Positions 1 through 5,637 are shown, counted from the first letter of the stretch. The stretch: DNA of 7,775 nt from an uncultured beta proteobacterium (GCA_903840825.1 CAIMHL010000207.1:1-7775); one strand, 5' to 3'. The notes: generated by a model not told the origin, from the sequence alone. Translations and numbers: made by a program.

Positions 1-428
1 GCTTCTTCCAGCGGGTTCAGGTCTTCGCGTTGGATGTTCTCTATCAGCGCCATGCTGGCCGCGTCTTCGTTGGGCACATCGCGCACCAGCACCGGCACGC
101 TCTCCAAGCCAGCTAGCTTGGCGGCTCTGAATCGCCGCTCGCCCGCAATGATTTCGTACTTGCCCAGGTTGTCGCCGTCTTTGAGGGGGCGCACCAGAAT
201 GGGCTGCATGATGCCCTGCATCTTGATGGATTCAGCCAACTCGTACAGTGCGCCCTCGTCCATCCGTGTGCGCGGTTGGTACTGGCCCGCCACCATCATG
301 TCTAGGGGCAGAGTGCTGGGCACGTTGACGCCCTCGCCGTTGATGTCAAACGGCGAGGGCTCCGTCACTTTGGGGCCTAAAAGAGCTTCGAGTCCACGGC
401 CTAAGCCTTTGGGTTTTTTAGTCACCAT
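1..428 (-). CDS. parB: ParB/Spo0J chromosome-partitioning protein, N-terminal part (runs off left edge)
   Basis: ParB binds parS, spreads on DNA as a CTP-dependent clamp, and works with ParA to segregate the chromosome origin. The visible 142 residues cover the N-terminal half. Residues 7-18 (KGLGRGLEALLG) form the basic N-terminal motif that in this family contacts and stimulates ParA. Residues 49-53 (QYQPR) begin the ParB/Srx-like nucleotide-binding domain, and residues 95-103 contain the hallmark GERRFRA box that contacts CTP. ALIENIQREDLNPLEEA (from about residue 127) leads into the helix-turn-helix domain, which lies outside the window. The start is the ATG at 428, with an AAGGA Shine-Dalgarno 8 nt upstream. 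The gene follows the serine hydrolase with an 11-nt gap and is presumably co-transcribed with parA. Family identity is certain from the motifs; the missing half cannot be judged. Confidence 0.97.
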   Translation of the reverse strand, partial: MVTKKPKGLGRGLEALLGPKVTEPSPFDINGEGVNVPSTLPLDMMVAGQYQPRTRMDEGALYELAESIKMQGIMQPILVRPLKDGDNLGKYEIIAGERRFRAAKLAGLESVPVLVRDVPNEDAASMALIENIQREDLNPLEE

Positions 429-436
429 GTTGATCG

Positions 437-441
437 TCCTT
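437..441 (-). promoter_or_regulatory. parB ribosome binding site overlapping the upstream stop codon
   Basis: On the minus strand an AAGGA motif lies 8 nt before the parB ATG at 428. It overlaps the TAA stop codon of the hydrolase (440-442), so a ribosome finishing the hydrolase is placed on the parB start. This suggests translational coupling. The motif and spacing are seen directly; coupling is inference. Confidence 0.6.
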
Positions 442-976
442 ATTGTCTTAATTGATTCACCAAAGCCAGCCCTTGTGGCCAGTGGCCCAAGCCGGATTGC
501 GCATTGATATGACCGAGCTCGCCCAAGTCAATCAACTCACTCCCCCACCCCTTGGCCAAGGTATCAGCCCGCTCAAAACTGCAATACGGGTCGTTGTGGC
601 TGGCGAGCAATTGCGTCTTAAAAGGCAGTGCTTGGCGCGCGATCGGCGCCCAACTGGTCAGAACCGGGCGCAGCTCTTCACGCTCGGCGTCACCGGGTGC
701 CACCAGCAAGGCGGCTTTGACCCGGTGGGTGTTTTTTGAATGCGAAGCCCATGCCGCCACCAAGAGGCAGCCCAAGCTGTGCGCCACCAGCACCGGCGCT
801 TGCGCTTGCTGCAACACCAGGTCTTCAAGACGCGCAATCCAGTCGCCGCGCAAAGGGCGCAGCCAGTCATGCTGCTCAACACGGGTGAAACCGTGCGCTT
901 CTTCCCACAGGCTTTGCCAGTGGTCAGGGCCAGAGTTTTGCCAGCCCGGGAGGATTAAAACGGGAGAGGGGTTCAT
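440..976 (-). CDS. RBBP9/YdeN-family alpha/beta serine hydrolase, between parA and parB
   Basis: Small single-domain alpha/beta hydrolase (178 aa from the chosen start), matching the usual size of the RBBP9/YdeN family. Family features in order are LILPGW near the N-terminus (residues 7-12), a conserved GPDHWQSLWE segment, the nucleophile elbow AHSLGC with Ser67, the acid in SHNDPYCS with Asp129, and the histidine in GELGHINAQSGLGHW with His156. The catalytic triad therefore looks intact. There is no signal peptide, so it is probably cytoplasmic; the substrate is unknown. The reading frame stays open upstream to an ATG at 1027, adding 17 residues (start MAVKSIQAC). I prefer the ATG at 976 because the family fold begins immediately there and the extra stretch reads through a palindromic, non-coding-looking segment. 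However, 1027 lies only 6 nt after the parA stop with an AAGAAAA purine run before it. Annotation pipelines may choose either start. Confidence 0.88.
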   Translation of the reverse strand: MNPSPVLILPGWQNSGPDHWQSLWEEAHGFTRVEQHDWLRPLRGDWIARLEDLVLQQAQAPVLVAHSLGCLLVAAWASHSKNTHRVKAALLVAPGDAEREELRPVLTSWAPIARQALPFKTQLLASHNDPYCSFERADTLAKGWGSELIDLGELGHINAQSGLGHWPQGLALVNQLRQ

Positions 977-997
977 GCTATGGTTTAAGTAGCTGCT

Positions 998-1009
998 CAA
1001 GCACGCTTG
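998..1009. repeat. Short palindrome in the parA-hydrolase junction
   Basis: CAAGC-AC-GCTTG is a perfect 5-bp inverted repeat, flanked on both sides by TTAA-containing AT-rich sequence (about 985-1020). Its neighbour TAGCTGCTCAAGCACGC resembles, from memory, a small dispersed repeat common in Comamonadaceae genomes, many copies of which contain TAGCTGCTTGCGC. If so, it forms the leader of the hydrolase gene and is not coding. The palindrome is seen; repeat-family membership is recalled and unverified. Confidence 0.3.
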
Positions 1010-1033
1010 TATTGATTTAACGGCCATTTTTTC

Positions 1034-1819
1034 TTAAACTTTTCCAATACGAGCGACCATTTCTTGGGCAAAAGCGACGAAGGCTTGGGCACCCTTGGAT
1101 GAAGGATCAAACACCACGCCAGGCAAGCCATAGCTAGGCGCCTCGGCCAAGCGCACATTGCGGGGAATAACGGTGTTGAACACCTTGTCGCCGTAGTAGT
1201 TTTTGAGCTGCTCGCTCACCTGCTGCTGCAGGGTGATGCGCGGGTCGAACATCACGCGCAACAAGCCGATGATGGCCAGGTCTTTGTTCAGGTTGGCGTG
1301 CACTTGCTTGACGGTGTTGACGAGGTCGGTCAGGCCCTCAAGGGCGAAGTACTCGCACTGCATCGGCACGATTACGCCGTGGGCGCAGCACAGGCCGTTG
1401 AGGGTCAGCATGGAAAGCGAAGGTGGGCAGTCGATCAGCACAAAGTCGTATTCGTCGTCCACCTCGGCCAGGGCCAGTTTGAGGCGTTTTTCGCGACGCT
1501 CCAGGTCGACCATCTCAACCTCGGCGCCGGCCAGTTCCCGGTTGGCGCCCAAAATATCGTAACTACACTTTCCCGCGATGAGCTTCTCACTTTGAACGCG
1601 CACCTCTTTGATGGAAGCAGACTCCAGCAATACGTCGTACACCGTGAGGGCCAGTTGGCGCTTGTCGACGCCCGATCCGGTAGTGGCATTGCCTTGAGGG
1701 TCCAGGTCAATCATCAATACACGCTGCCCCACTTTGGCCAGACCTGCTGCCAAGTTGACGGTGGTGGTGGTCTTGCCGACCCCGCCTTTTTGGTTCGCAA
1801 CGCAGAATATTTGGGCCAT
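1034..1819 (-). CDS. parA: ParA/Soj chromosome-partitioning ATPase
   Basis: ParA is a deviant Walker-type ATPase that binds DNA non-specifically as an ATP dimer and, through ParB-stimulated hydrolysis, moves ParB-parS complexes. At 261 aa it has the short chromosomal Soj form, without the N-terminal helix-turn-helix of plasmid type Ia ParA. Visible motifs are the deviant Walker A KGGVGKTT (residues 11-18, signature Lys11 and Lys16), the A' motif DLDPQGNAT (38-46, Asp40), Walker B FVLIDCPPS (126-134), and the highly conserved IPRNVRLAEAPSYG (218-231). The ATG at 1819 places the Walker A motif at the expected distance from the N-terminus; a moderate AGGT lies 9 nt upstream. The stretch LIAGK before CSYDILGANREL (about 80-84) may be a small insertion. 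A parS site lies 44 bp upstream, so ParB binding could affect parA expression. The next gene downstream is the hydrolase, not parB. Confidence 0.98.
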   Translation of the reverse strand: MAQIFCVANQKGGVGKTTTTVNLAAGLAKVGQRVLMIDLDPQGNATTGSGVDKRQLALTVYDVLLESASIKEVRVQSEKLIAGKCSYDILGANRELAGAEVEMVDLERREKRLKLALAEVDDEYDFVLIDCPPSLSMLTLNGLCCAHGVIVPMQCEYFALEGLTDLVNTVKQVHANLNKDLAIIGLLRVMFDPRITLQQQVSEQLKNYYGDKVFNTVIPRNVRLAEAPSYGLPGVVFDPSSKGAQAFVAFAQEMVARIGKV

Positions 1820-1862
1820 GAAGTGCTTACCTGAAGTAGAAAATTAACGAATGCAAAAGGTG

Positions 1863-1878
1863 TGTTTCACGTGAAACA
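1863..1878. promoter_or_regulatory. parS: parS site in the exporter-parA intergenic region (perfect palindrome)
   Basis: TGTTTCACGTGAAACA is a perfect 16-bp palindrome identical to the bacterial chromosomal parS consensus bound by ParB/Spo0J. It lies 44 bp upstream of the parA start and 15 bp past the end of the exporter stop codon. It is the only one of the four sites here that is outside coding sequence. Its position would allow ParB to influence parA transcription as well as to load there for segregation. Confidence 0.95.
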
Positions 1879-1893
1879 GACTCTGAGTAGCGC

Positions 1894-2508
1894 TCATCGG
1901 GAAAACGCCAACTTGACACCAAACCCGATCAAACACAAACCCGCCAACTTTTCAAGCAGTCGGGTAAACACGGGATTGGCACGCATGCGCTCAGCAAAAT
2001 AGTGAGTGAGCAATACCACGATGGAGCAATAAACGAAGGCCAGCGTCGCCACAGTCAAGGCCATGACCCCAAAAGTCACCATGCCCAAGTGCTGCTTCGG
2101 GTCAATAAATAGGGGGAAGAAAGCCATGTAGAAAACGATGGCTTTAGGGTTGAGCACCGTAATGGCCAAGGCCTGTTGAAAATAGTGGCGCGGCTTGATG
2201 TTCAAAATAGGTGCCGCACCTGGTTTGGCGGTAAACATTCTGAAACCCAGCCAAGCCAGATAAGCAGCACCCAACCATTGCACCGCTTGAAATGCGGCTG
2301 GATAAGCCGCCAAAACAGCAGCCACACCCGCCACAGCCAGCCAAAGCAAAACCTGGTCACCCGCCATCACACCCAGCGTCGCCCCCAAGCCGCCACGCAG
2401 CCCACCCTTGGAGGTCGACGTAATAATGGCCAGATTACCCGGACCAGGAATGAACAACAAGATGAGGAAGGCGACAACAAAAGCGCCGTAGTCGGCAATG
2501 CCAAACAT
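1894..2508 (-). CDS. LysE/RhtB-family amino-acid or metabolite exporter
   Basis: Inner-membrane protein of 204 aa, the usual size for the LysE/RhtB superfamily, whose members export amino acids and related small metabolites. The N-terminal hydrophobic segment (about 8-27) ends in PGPGN (21-25), the family signature, followed by a Gly-rich stretch with a basic residue (STSKGGLRGGLGATLG). Further hydrophobic segments lie at about 40-70, 73-92, 112-135, 142-168 and 186-202, giving the expected six-helix pattern. LNPKA (119-123) is the second family hallmark. The substrate cannot be told from sequence. The ATG at 2508 has only a weak purine-rich GAAAGAA upstream. The gene lies between rsmG and parA in the same direction, after a 279-bp gap with an inverted-repeat element, so it probably has its own promoter. 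A role in partitioning is not implied. Confidence 0.9.
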   Translation of the reverse strand: MFGIADYGAFVVAFLILLFIPGPGNLAIITSTSKGGLRGGLGATLGVMAGDQVLLWLAVAGVAAVLAAYPAAFQAVQWLGAAYLAWLGFRMFTAKPGAAPILNIKPRHYFQQALAITVLNPKAIVFYMAFFPLFIDPKQHLGMVTFGVMALTVATLAFVYCSIVVLLTHYFAERMRANPVFTRLLEKLAGLCLIGFGVKLAFSR

Positions 2509-2536
2509 GGATAAATTCTTTCAGAACTAACGCATG

Positions 2537-2564
2537 AGTTTACGTGATGAAAATTTCAACTCAA
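2537..2564 (-). promoter_or_regulatory. Weak candidate promoter for the LysE-family gene
   Basis: On the minus strand TTGAGT (2564-2559) and TAAACT (2542-2537) are separated by 16 nt. Each matches the sigma-70 consensus at four of six positions, and the -10 element lies about 28 nt before the ATG at 2508. The surrounding sequence is AT-richer than the genes. It is the best candidate in this gap, but a pattern this weak also occurs by chance. Confidence 0.22.
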
Positions 2565-2573
2565 AGCAAGTTT

Positions 2574-2623
2574 TCGACACGACTGTAAACAAGCCTTATG
2601 GCACGTTTCCAGAATCGTGTCGA
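2574..2623. repeat. 9-bp perfect inverted repeat upstream of the LysE-family gene
   Basis: TCGACACGA (2574-2582) and its exact reverse complement TCGTGTCGA (2615-2623) flank a 32-nt spacer. The arms lie just upstream of the weak candidate promoter of the exporter. It could be a long-loop hairpin, a paired operator or remnant mobile DNA; the sequence does not decide. No regulator gene is adjacent. Confidence 0.4.
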
Positions 2624-2673
2624 TGTCCCACACGGACCATGAACTAAAACTCGCCGCGGCGATACTCTTACCG

Positions 2674-2785
2674 CGTCACTGCGAGGCCATAGGCCGCGGC
2701 AGTCCATCTTGCCTAACCAATTTCCATTCAGCAAGCAAACTCTCGCAACTCAAAGATAGACTGCCGCGCTACGCTCGCAGTGACG
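2674..2785. repeat. 112-bp imperfect inverted repeat (MITE/REP-like) after rsmG
   Basis: The ends CGTCACTGCGAG (2674-2685) and CTCGCAGTGACG (2774-2785) are a perfect 12-bp terminal inverted repeat. A second paired block follows inward: 2695-2710 against 2753-2768, 15 of 16 positions complementary. Short unmatched stretches of 9 and 5 nt separate the blocks, and a loop of about 42 nt lies between them. There is no coding potential, transposase or obvious target duplication. The layout and the GTCACTGCGAG end resemble a widespread intergenic palindrome family in proteobacteria (recalled, unverified). It ends 2 bp from the rsmG stop codon, so the folded RNA could stabilise or attenuate the mnmG-rsmG transcript. 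There is no T-run on either side for a standard intrinsic terminator. Confidence 0.8.
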
Positions 2786-2787
2786 GC

Positions 2788-3447
2788 TCAGACTTGACGC
2801 ATCCAGACAATGCAACGATCCGCGTCCAAGCCGGGCACCTTGAGTTGTTCCACGTGAAACACGGACACATCAGCAGGCAAAACCGCCAATTCCTCAGCGG
2901 GGTCTTTGCCCTTCATCGCCAGCCAAACCCCCTGCTCCCCCAGCGCTGCTTTTGACCACTGCGTGAAATCTACCAGCGAAGCGAAGGCGCGGGAACTGAC
3001 CACGTCGTATTTCTGCACCAAGCTCTCAACCCTGGCGTGCAGGCCCTGCAAGTTGGGCAACCTGAGCGTGGCGGCCACTTGTCGAATGAAGGCAATTTTT
3101 TTGGCCACGGTATCGACACAATCCACCTGAATGTCTGGGCAGCAAATCGCAATGACGATACCAGGCAAACCTGCGCCGGAGCCGACATCAAGCAACTTGA
3201 TCGATCGCCCAGAAGGGATGGGCGCAGCAGCAGCCAACTGCTGACGCAAAGGCCTGATCACGGCCAAGCTGTCCAATAAGTGATGTGTGAGCATCTCAGC
3301 GGGGTCTCGCACAGCGGTCAGGTTGTACACCTTGGTCCATTTTTCTATGAGGGCCAGGTAGTCAAGCAGCTGGGTGATTTGTGCATCGTCAAGCGCCAAC
3401 TCCAATGCTGCAACGCCTTGGCGCAGCGATTGCTCCAAGGGGCGCAT
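2788..3447 (-). CDS. rsmG: RsmG (GidB), 16S rRNA 7-methylguanosine methyltransferase
   Basis: RsmG transfers a methyl group from S-adenosylmethionine to N7 of a conserved guanosine in the 530 loop of 16S rRNA (G527 in E. coli); loss is known to give low-level streptomycin resistance. The 219-aa length fits the family. The N-terminal signature YNLTAVRDPAEMLTHHLLDSL spans residues 41-61. The SAM-binding motif I is LLDVGSGAGLPGI (85-97), followed by VDCVDTVAKKIAFIRQ (108-123), where the acidic residue should contact the SAM ribose, then VVSSRAFASL (149-158). The ATG at 3447 shares its A with the mnmG TGA stop, and a GAAGG motif lies 5-6 nt before it, so translation is probably coupled to mnmG. 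A variant parS site is embedded near the C-terminus, covering codons for VFHVEQ (196-201). Confidence 0.97.
   Translation of the reverse strand: MRPLEQSLRQGVAALELALDDAQITQLLDYLALIEKWTKVYNLTAVRDPAEMLTHHLLDSLAVIRPLRQQLAAAAPIPSGRSIKLLDVGSGAGLPGIVIAICCPDIQVDCVDTVAKKIAFIRQVAATLRLPNLQGLHARVESLVQKYDVVSSRAFASLVDFTQWSKAALGEQGVWLAMKGKDPAEELAVLPADVSVFHVEQLKVPGLDADRCIVWMRQV
2846..2861. promoter_or_regulatory. parS: Variant parS site inside rsmG (one mismatch)
   Basis: TGTTCCACGTGAAACA differs from the perfect palindrome TGTTTCACGTGAAACA at one position (C at the fifth base), keeping the central CACGTG and the GAAACA half-site. On the coding strand it reads through codons for VFHVEQ near the RsmG C-terminus. 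One-mismatch parS sites are often still bound by ParB. Function here is inferred from the match and from the three perfect sites nearby. Confidence 0.75.
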
Positions 3448-5507
3448 CAGGCCTTCGCCTCTTGCGCTGCGTCCTCTTGCCCACCACTCTCTGCTGTTAA
3501 ACCCGCCTTGGCCAACTTGCCCGCTGCCACGAAACCTTTGAAATTACTTTTCTTCAAATGCACCAACAACAAGGATATGGTGGCCGGGGTTATGCCCGAA
3601 ATGCGCGAGGCCATACCCAAAGTCTCCGGGCGGAATTTAGTCAACTTTTGGCGAGCCTCAAAGCCCAAAGCCGTGACCAGCATGTAATCCAACTCCTCCG
3701 GCAGTTTCAAATGCTCATAGTGAGCCGAGCGCTCCACCTCGTCTTTTTGACGTTCAATGTAGCCTGAGTACTTAGCCAGAATTTCGACCTGCTCAACCAC
3801 CACCGCTGAAAACACCTCGTCCGCCACTGATTCAGATACTGTTTCACGTGAAACAGGAGTGCTCAATTCGGCGCTGGCAAACCGGCCAGCCTCCAAAGTC
3901 ATCAGCCCGACGTAGCTCACATCGGGTCGACGCAACAGGTCAGCAAGACTGTATTCGTGTTCAATCGCCTTGCCCAGCACCCGCTCAGCCTCTGCGACCG
4001 CGAGGTTTTTAGGGTTCACCCACAAAGATCGCAGACGCTCTGTTTCACGTGAAACAGCATCGCGTTTGCGGCTGTAAGCAGCCCAGCGCGCATCGTCCAC
4101 CAAGCCCAGCTTGCGGCCGGTTTCGGTCAGTCGGGCGTCGGCGTTGTCCTCGCGCAGTTGCAAGCGAAACTCGGCGCGGCTGGTAAACATGCGGTAGGGC
4201 TCGGTGACGCCTTTGTTGATCAGGTCATCCACCAGCACACCTAGGTAAGCTTCATCACGCCCCGGCACCCAAGTGTCTTGCGTCCAATCGGTTTTAGCGC
4301 CTGCCTGCAATGCAGCGTTGATACCGGCAAACATGCCTTGGGCGGCGGCTTCTTCGTAACCCGTGGTGCCGTTGATTTGGCCAGCAAAAAACAAGCCCCC
4401 AATGGCCTTGGTCTCGAAGCTGGATTTGAGTTGCTGCGGGTCAAAATAATCGTATTCAATGGCGTAGCCTGGACGCAAAATGTGGGCGTTTTCCAGGCCC
4501 ACCATCGAGCGCACCAAAGCATATTGGATGTCAAACGGCAAGCTGGTGGAGATGCCGTTGGGGTAGTACTCGTGCGTCGTCAAGCCCTCGGGTTCCAGGA
4601 AAATCTGGTGGCTGTCTTTGTCGGCAAAGCGGTTGATCTTGTCTTCCACGCTGGGGCAATAGCGCGGCCCCACGCCCTCAATCTTGCCCATGAACATAGG
4701 GCTTCGATCGAAGCCGCTGCGAATGATGTCGTGGGTGCGCTCGTTGGTGTGCGTCATCCAGCATGACATTTGGGGCGGGTGCTGCTCAACGCGCCCCATA
4801 AAACTGAACACCGGCATAGCCGCGCTCATGCCACCGGGCATGCCGTCCCCGGGCTGCTCTGTACATTTGCTAAAGTCGATCGAGCGACCATCCAAACGCG
4901 GGGGCGTGCCGGTTTTCAGGCGTCCTTGCGGCAGCTTCAACTCCTTCAGGCGAGCCGACAAACTGACGGCTGGGGGGTCGCCTGCCCTTCCGGCTGAGTA
5001 GTTGTTCATCCCCACATGAATTTTGCCGTCCAAAAAAGTGCCTGCCGTTAGCACCACGGTTTTAGAGCGAAATTTGATGCCTACTTGCGTCACGGCCCCC
5101 ACCACTCGGTCGCCTTCAACCATCAGGTCGTCCACCGCTTGCTGGAAGAGCCACAGGTTGGGCTGGTTCTCCAGCATGCGGCGAATGGCTGCCTTGTAAA
5201 GCACGCGATCGGCTTGCGCTCGCGTGGCCCGCACGGCAGGGCCCTTGCTGGAGTTGAGAATGCGAAACTGAATGCCACCCTCGTCGGTGGCTTGCGCCAT
5301 CGCACCGCCCATGGCGTCCACCTCTTTGACGAGGTGGCCCTTGCCAATGCCGCCGATAGAGGGGTTGCAACTCATCTGCCCCAAGGTCTCTATGTTGTGG
5401 CTGAGCAGCAAGGTTTTACAACCCATGCGGGCAGCGGCCAAGGCCGCCTCGGTACCGGCATGGCCGCCGCCGACGACGATAACGTCAAAGTTTTCTGGAT
5501 AAAGCAT
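3447..5507 (-). CDS. mnmG: MnmG (GidA), tRNA uridine-5-carboxymethylaminomethyl modification enzyme
   Basis: MnmG is an FAD protein that with the GTPase MnmE (TrmE) installs the carboxymethylaminomethyl group on wobble uridine 34 of certain tRNAs. The N-terminal dinucleotide-binding motif is [19 protein letters not shown] (residues 11-29). [18 protein letters not shown] (45-62) carries Cys47, and [10 protein letters not shown] (281-290) carries Cys284, the equivalent of the second conserved cysteine (Cys277 in E. coli). [11 protein letters not shown] (199-209) and [20 protein letters not shown] (372-391) are further signatures. The C-terminal MnmE/tRNA-binding region ends in [23 protein letters not shown] (631-653). 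At 686 aa it exceeds the roughly 630 aa usual, owing to an apparent insertion near 547-567 and an Ala/Gly/Glu-rich tail of about 30 residues. Two perfect parS sites lie in frame, each encoding VSRET (485-489 and 552-556). It leads the minus-strand block and overlaps rsmG by 1 nt. Confidence 0.98.
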   Translation of the reverse strand: MLYPENFDVIVVGGGHAGTEAALAAARMGCKTLLLSHNIETLGQMSCNPSIGGIGKGHLVKEVDAMGGAMAQATDEGGIQFRILNSSKGPAVRATRAQADRVLYKAAIRRMLENQPNLWLFQQAVDDLMVEGDRVVGAVTQVGIKFRSKTVVLTAGTFLDGKIHVGMNNYSAGRAGDPPAVSLSARLKELKLPQGRLKTGTPPRLDGRSIDFSKCTEQPGDGMPGGMSAAMPVFSFMGRVEQHPPQMSCWMTHTNERTHDIIRSGFDRSPMFMGKIEGVGPRYCPSVEDKINRFADKDSHQIFLEPEGLTTHEYYPNGISTSLPFDIQYALVRSMVGLENAHILRPGYAIEYDYFDPQQLKSSFETKAIGGLFFAGQINGTTGYEEAAAQGMFAGINAALQAGAKTDWTQDTWVPGRDEAYLGVLVDDLINKGVTEPYRMFTSRAEFRLQLREDNADARLTETGRKLGLVDDARWAAYSRKRDAVSRETERLRSLWVNPKNLAVAEAERVLGKAIEHEYSLADLLRRPDVSYVGLMTLEAGRFASAELSTPVSRETVSESVADEVFSAVVVEQVEILAKYSGYIERQKDEVERSAHYEHLKLPEELDYMLVTALGFEARQKLTKFRPETLGMASRISGITPATISLLLVHLKKSNFKGFVAAGKLAKAGLTAESGGQEDAAQEAKA
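3840..3855. promoter_or_regulatory. parS: Perfect parS site inside mnmG (codons 552-556)
   Basis: TGTTTCACGTGAAACA, flanked by C and G so that the palindrome extends to 18 bp. On the coding strand it reads GTT TCA CGT GAA ACA, V-S-R-E-T at MnmG residues 552-556. The TCA and ACA codons look unlike the GC-rich codons around them, as expected if the DNA site constrains the sequence. It lies 201 bp from the next copy. Confidence 0.95.
4041..4056. promoter_or_regulatory. parS: Perfect parS site inside mnmG (codons 485-489)
   Basis: TGTTTCACGTGAAACA again with outer C/G, an 18-bp palindrome identical to the copy at 3840-3855. In the mnmG frame it encodes V-S-R-E-T at residues 485-489, within [16 protein letters not shown]. 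That peptide region aligns with ordinary MnmG proteins without an obvious gap, so here the site seems to fit into pre-existing codons. Confidence 0.95.
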
Positions 5508-5531
5508 GCGCTAATTTTACCGGGCAGGCCT

Positions 5532-5560
5532 AAATGGTGCTGAAATGTAAAAAGTGTCAA
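5532..5560 (-). promoter_or_regulatory. Candidate mnmG promoter in the divergent intergenic region
   Basis: The 137-bp gap between mnmG and the aldolase start must hold divergent promoters. On the minus strand a perfect -35 hexamer TTGACA lies at 5560-5555. The hexamer 17 nt downstream (CCATTT at 5537-5532) matches the -10 consensus poorly, so the call rests on the -35 element and its position about 50 nt from the ATG at 5507. No clear plus-strand promoter is seen; the best is TTGGGA at 5597 with CATCTT 17 nt later, which is weak. Confidence 0.33.
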
Positions 5561-5633
5561 GTGCACGACAAGCTCATACAGAGCCAGGCAGTACGCTTGG
5601 GACGTCTTAAAACTGAGCACATCTTCAAACCCT

Positions 5634-5637
5634 GGAG
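5634..5637 (+). promoter_or_regulatory. Ribosome binding site fixing the aldolase start
   Basis: GGAG at 5634-5637 lies 7 nt before the ATG at 5645. No comparable motif precedes the upstream in-frame ATG at 5534. The motif therefore favours the shorter protein, which begins where the family homology begins. Confidence 0.6.

Noticed and set aside
34..507. A 157-codon plus-strand frame opposite parB
   Set aside because: The minus strand encodes canonical ParB motifs; the plus-strand product is Ser/Arg/Pro-rich and looks like a shadow.
1298..1834. A 178-codon plus-strand frame opposite parA
   Set aside because: It lies opposite the parA coding sequence, has no recognisable motif and fits a codon-bias shadow.
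2674..2785. A standard intrinsic terminator after rsmG
   Set aside because: The hairpin is far longer than a terminator stem, has a large loop and lacks a following T-run on either strand; it fits a repeat element better.
2674..2785. A complete insertion sequence or CRISPR unit
   Set aside because: It is too short for a transposase, shows no target-site duplication, and occurs once in the window without direct repeats and spacers.
2617..2955. A 112-codon plus-strand frame spanning the inverted repeat and the rsmG end
   Set aside because: It runs through both hairpin arms and the antisense of rsmG, and has no ribosome binding site or domain, so it is not credible as a gene.
5494..5502. A near-consensus DnaA box (TTATCCAGA on the minus strand)
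   Set aside because: It is one mismatch from TTATCCACA but encodes the usual N-terminal LYPE segment of MnmG and stands alone, with no cluster of boxes or AT-rich unwinding region.
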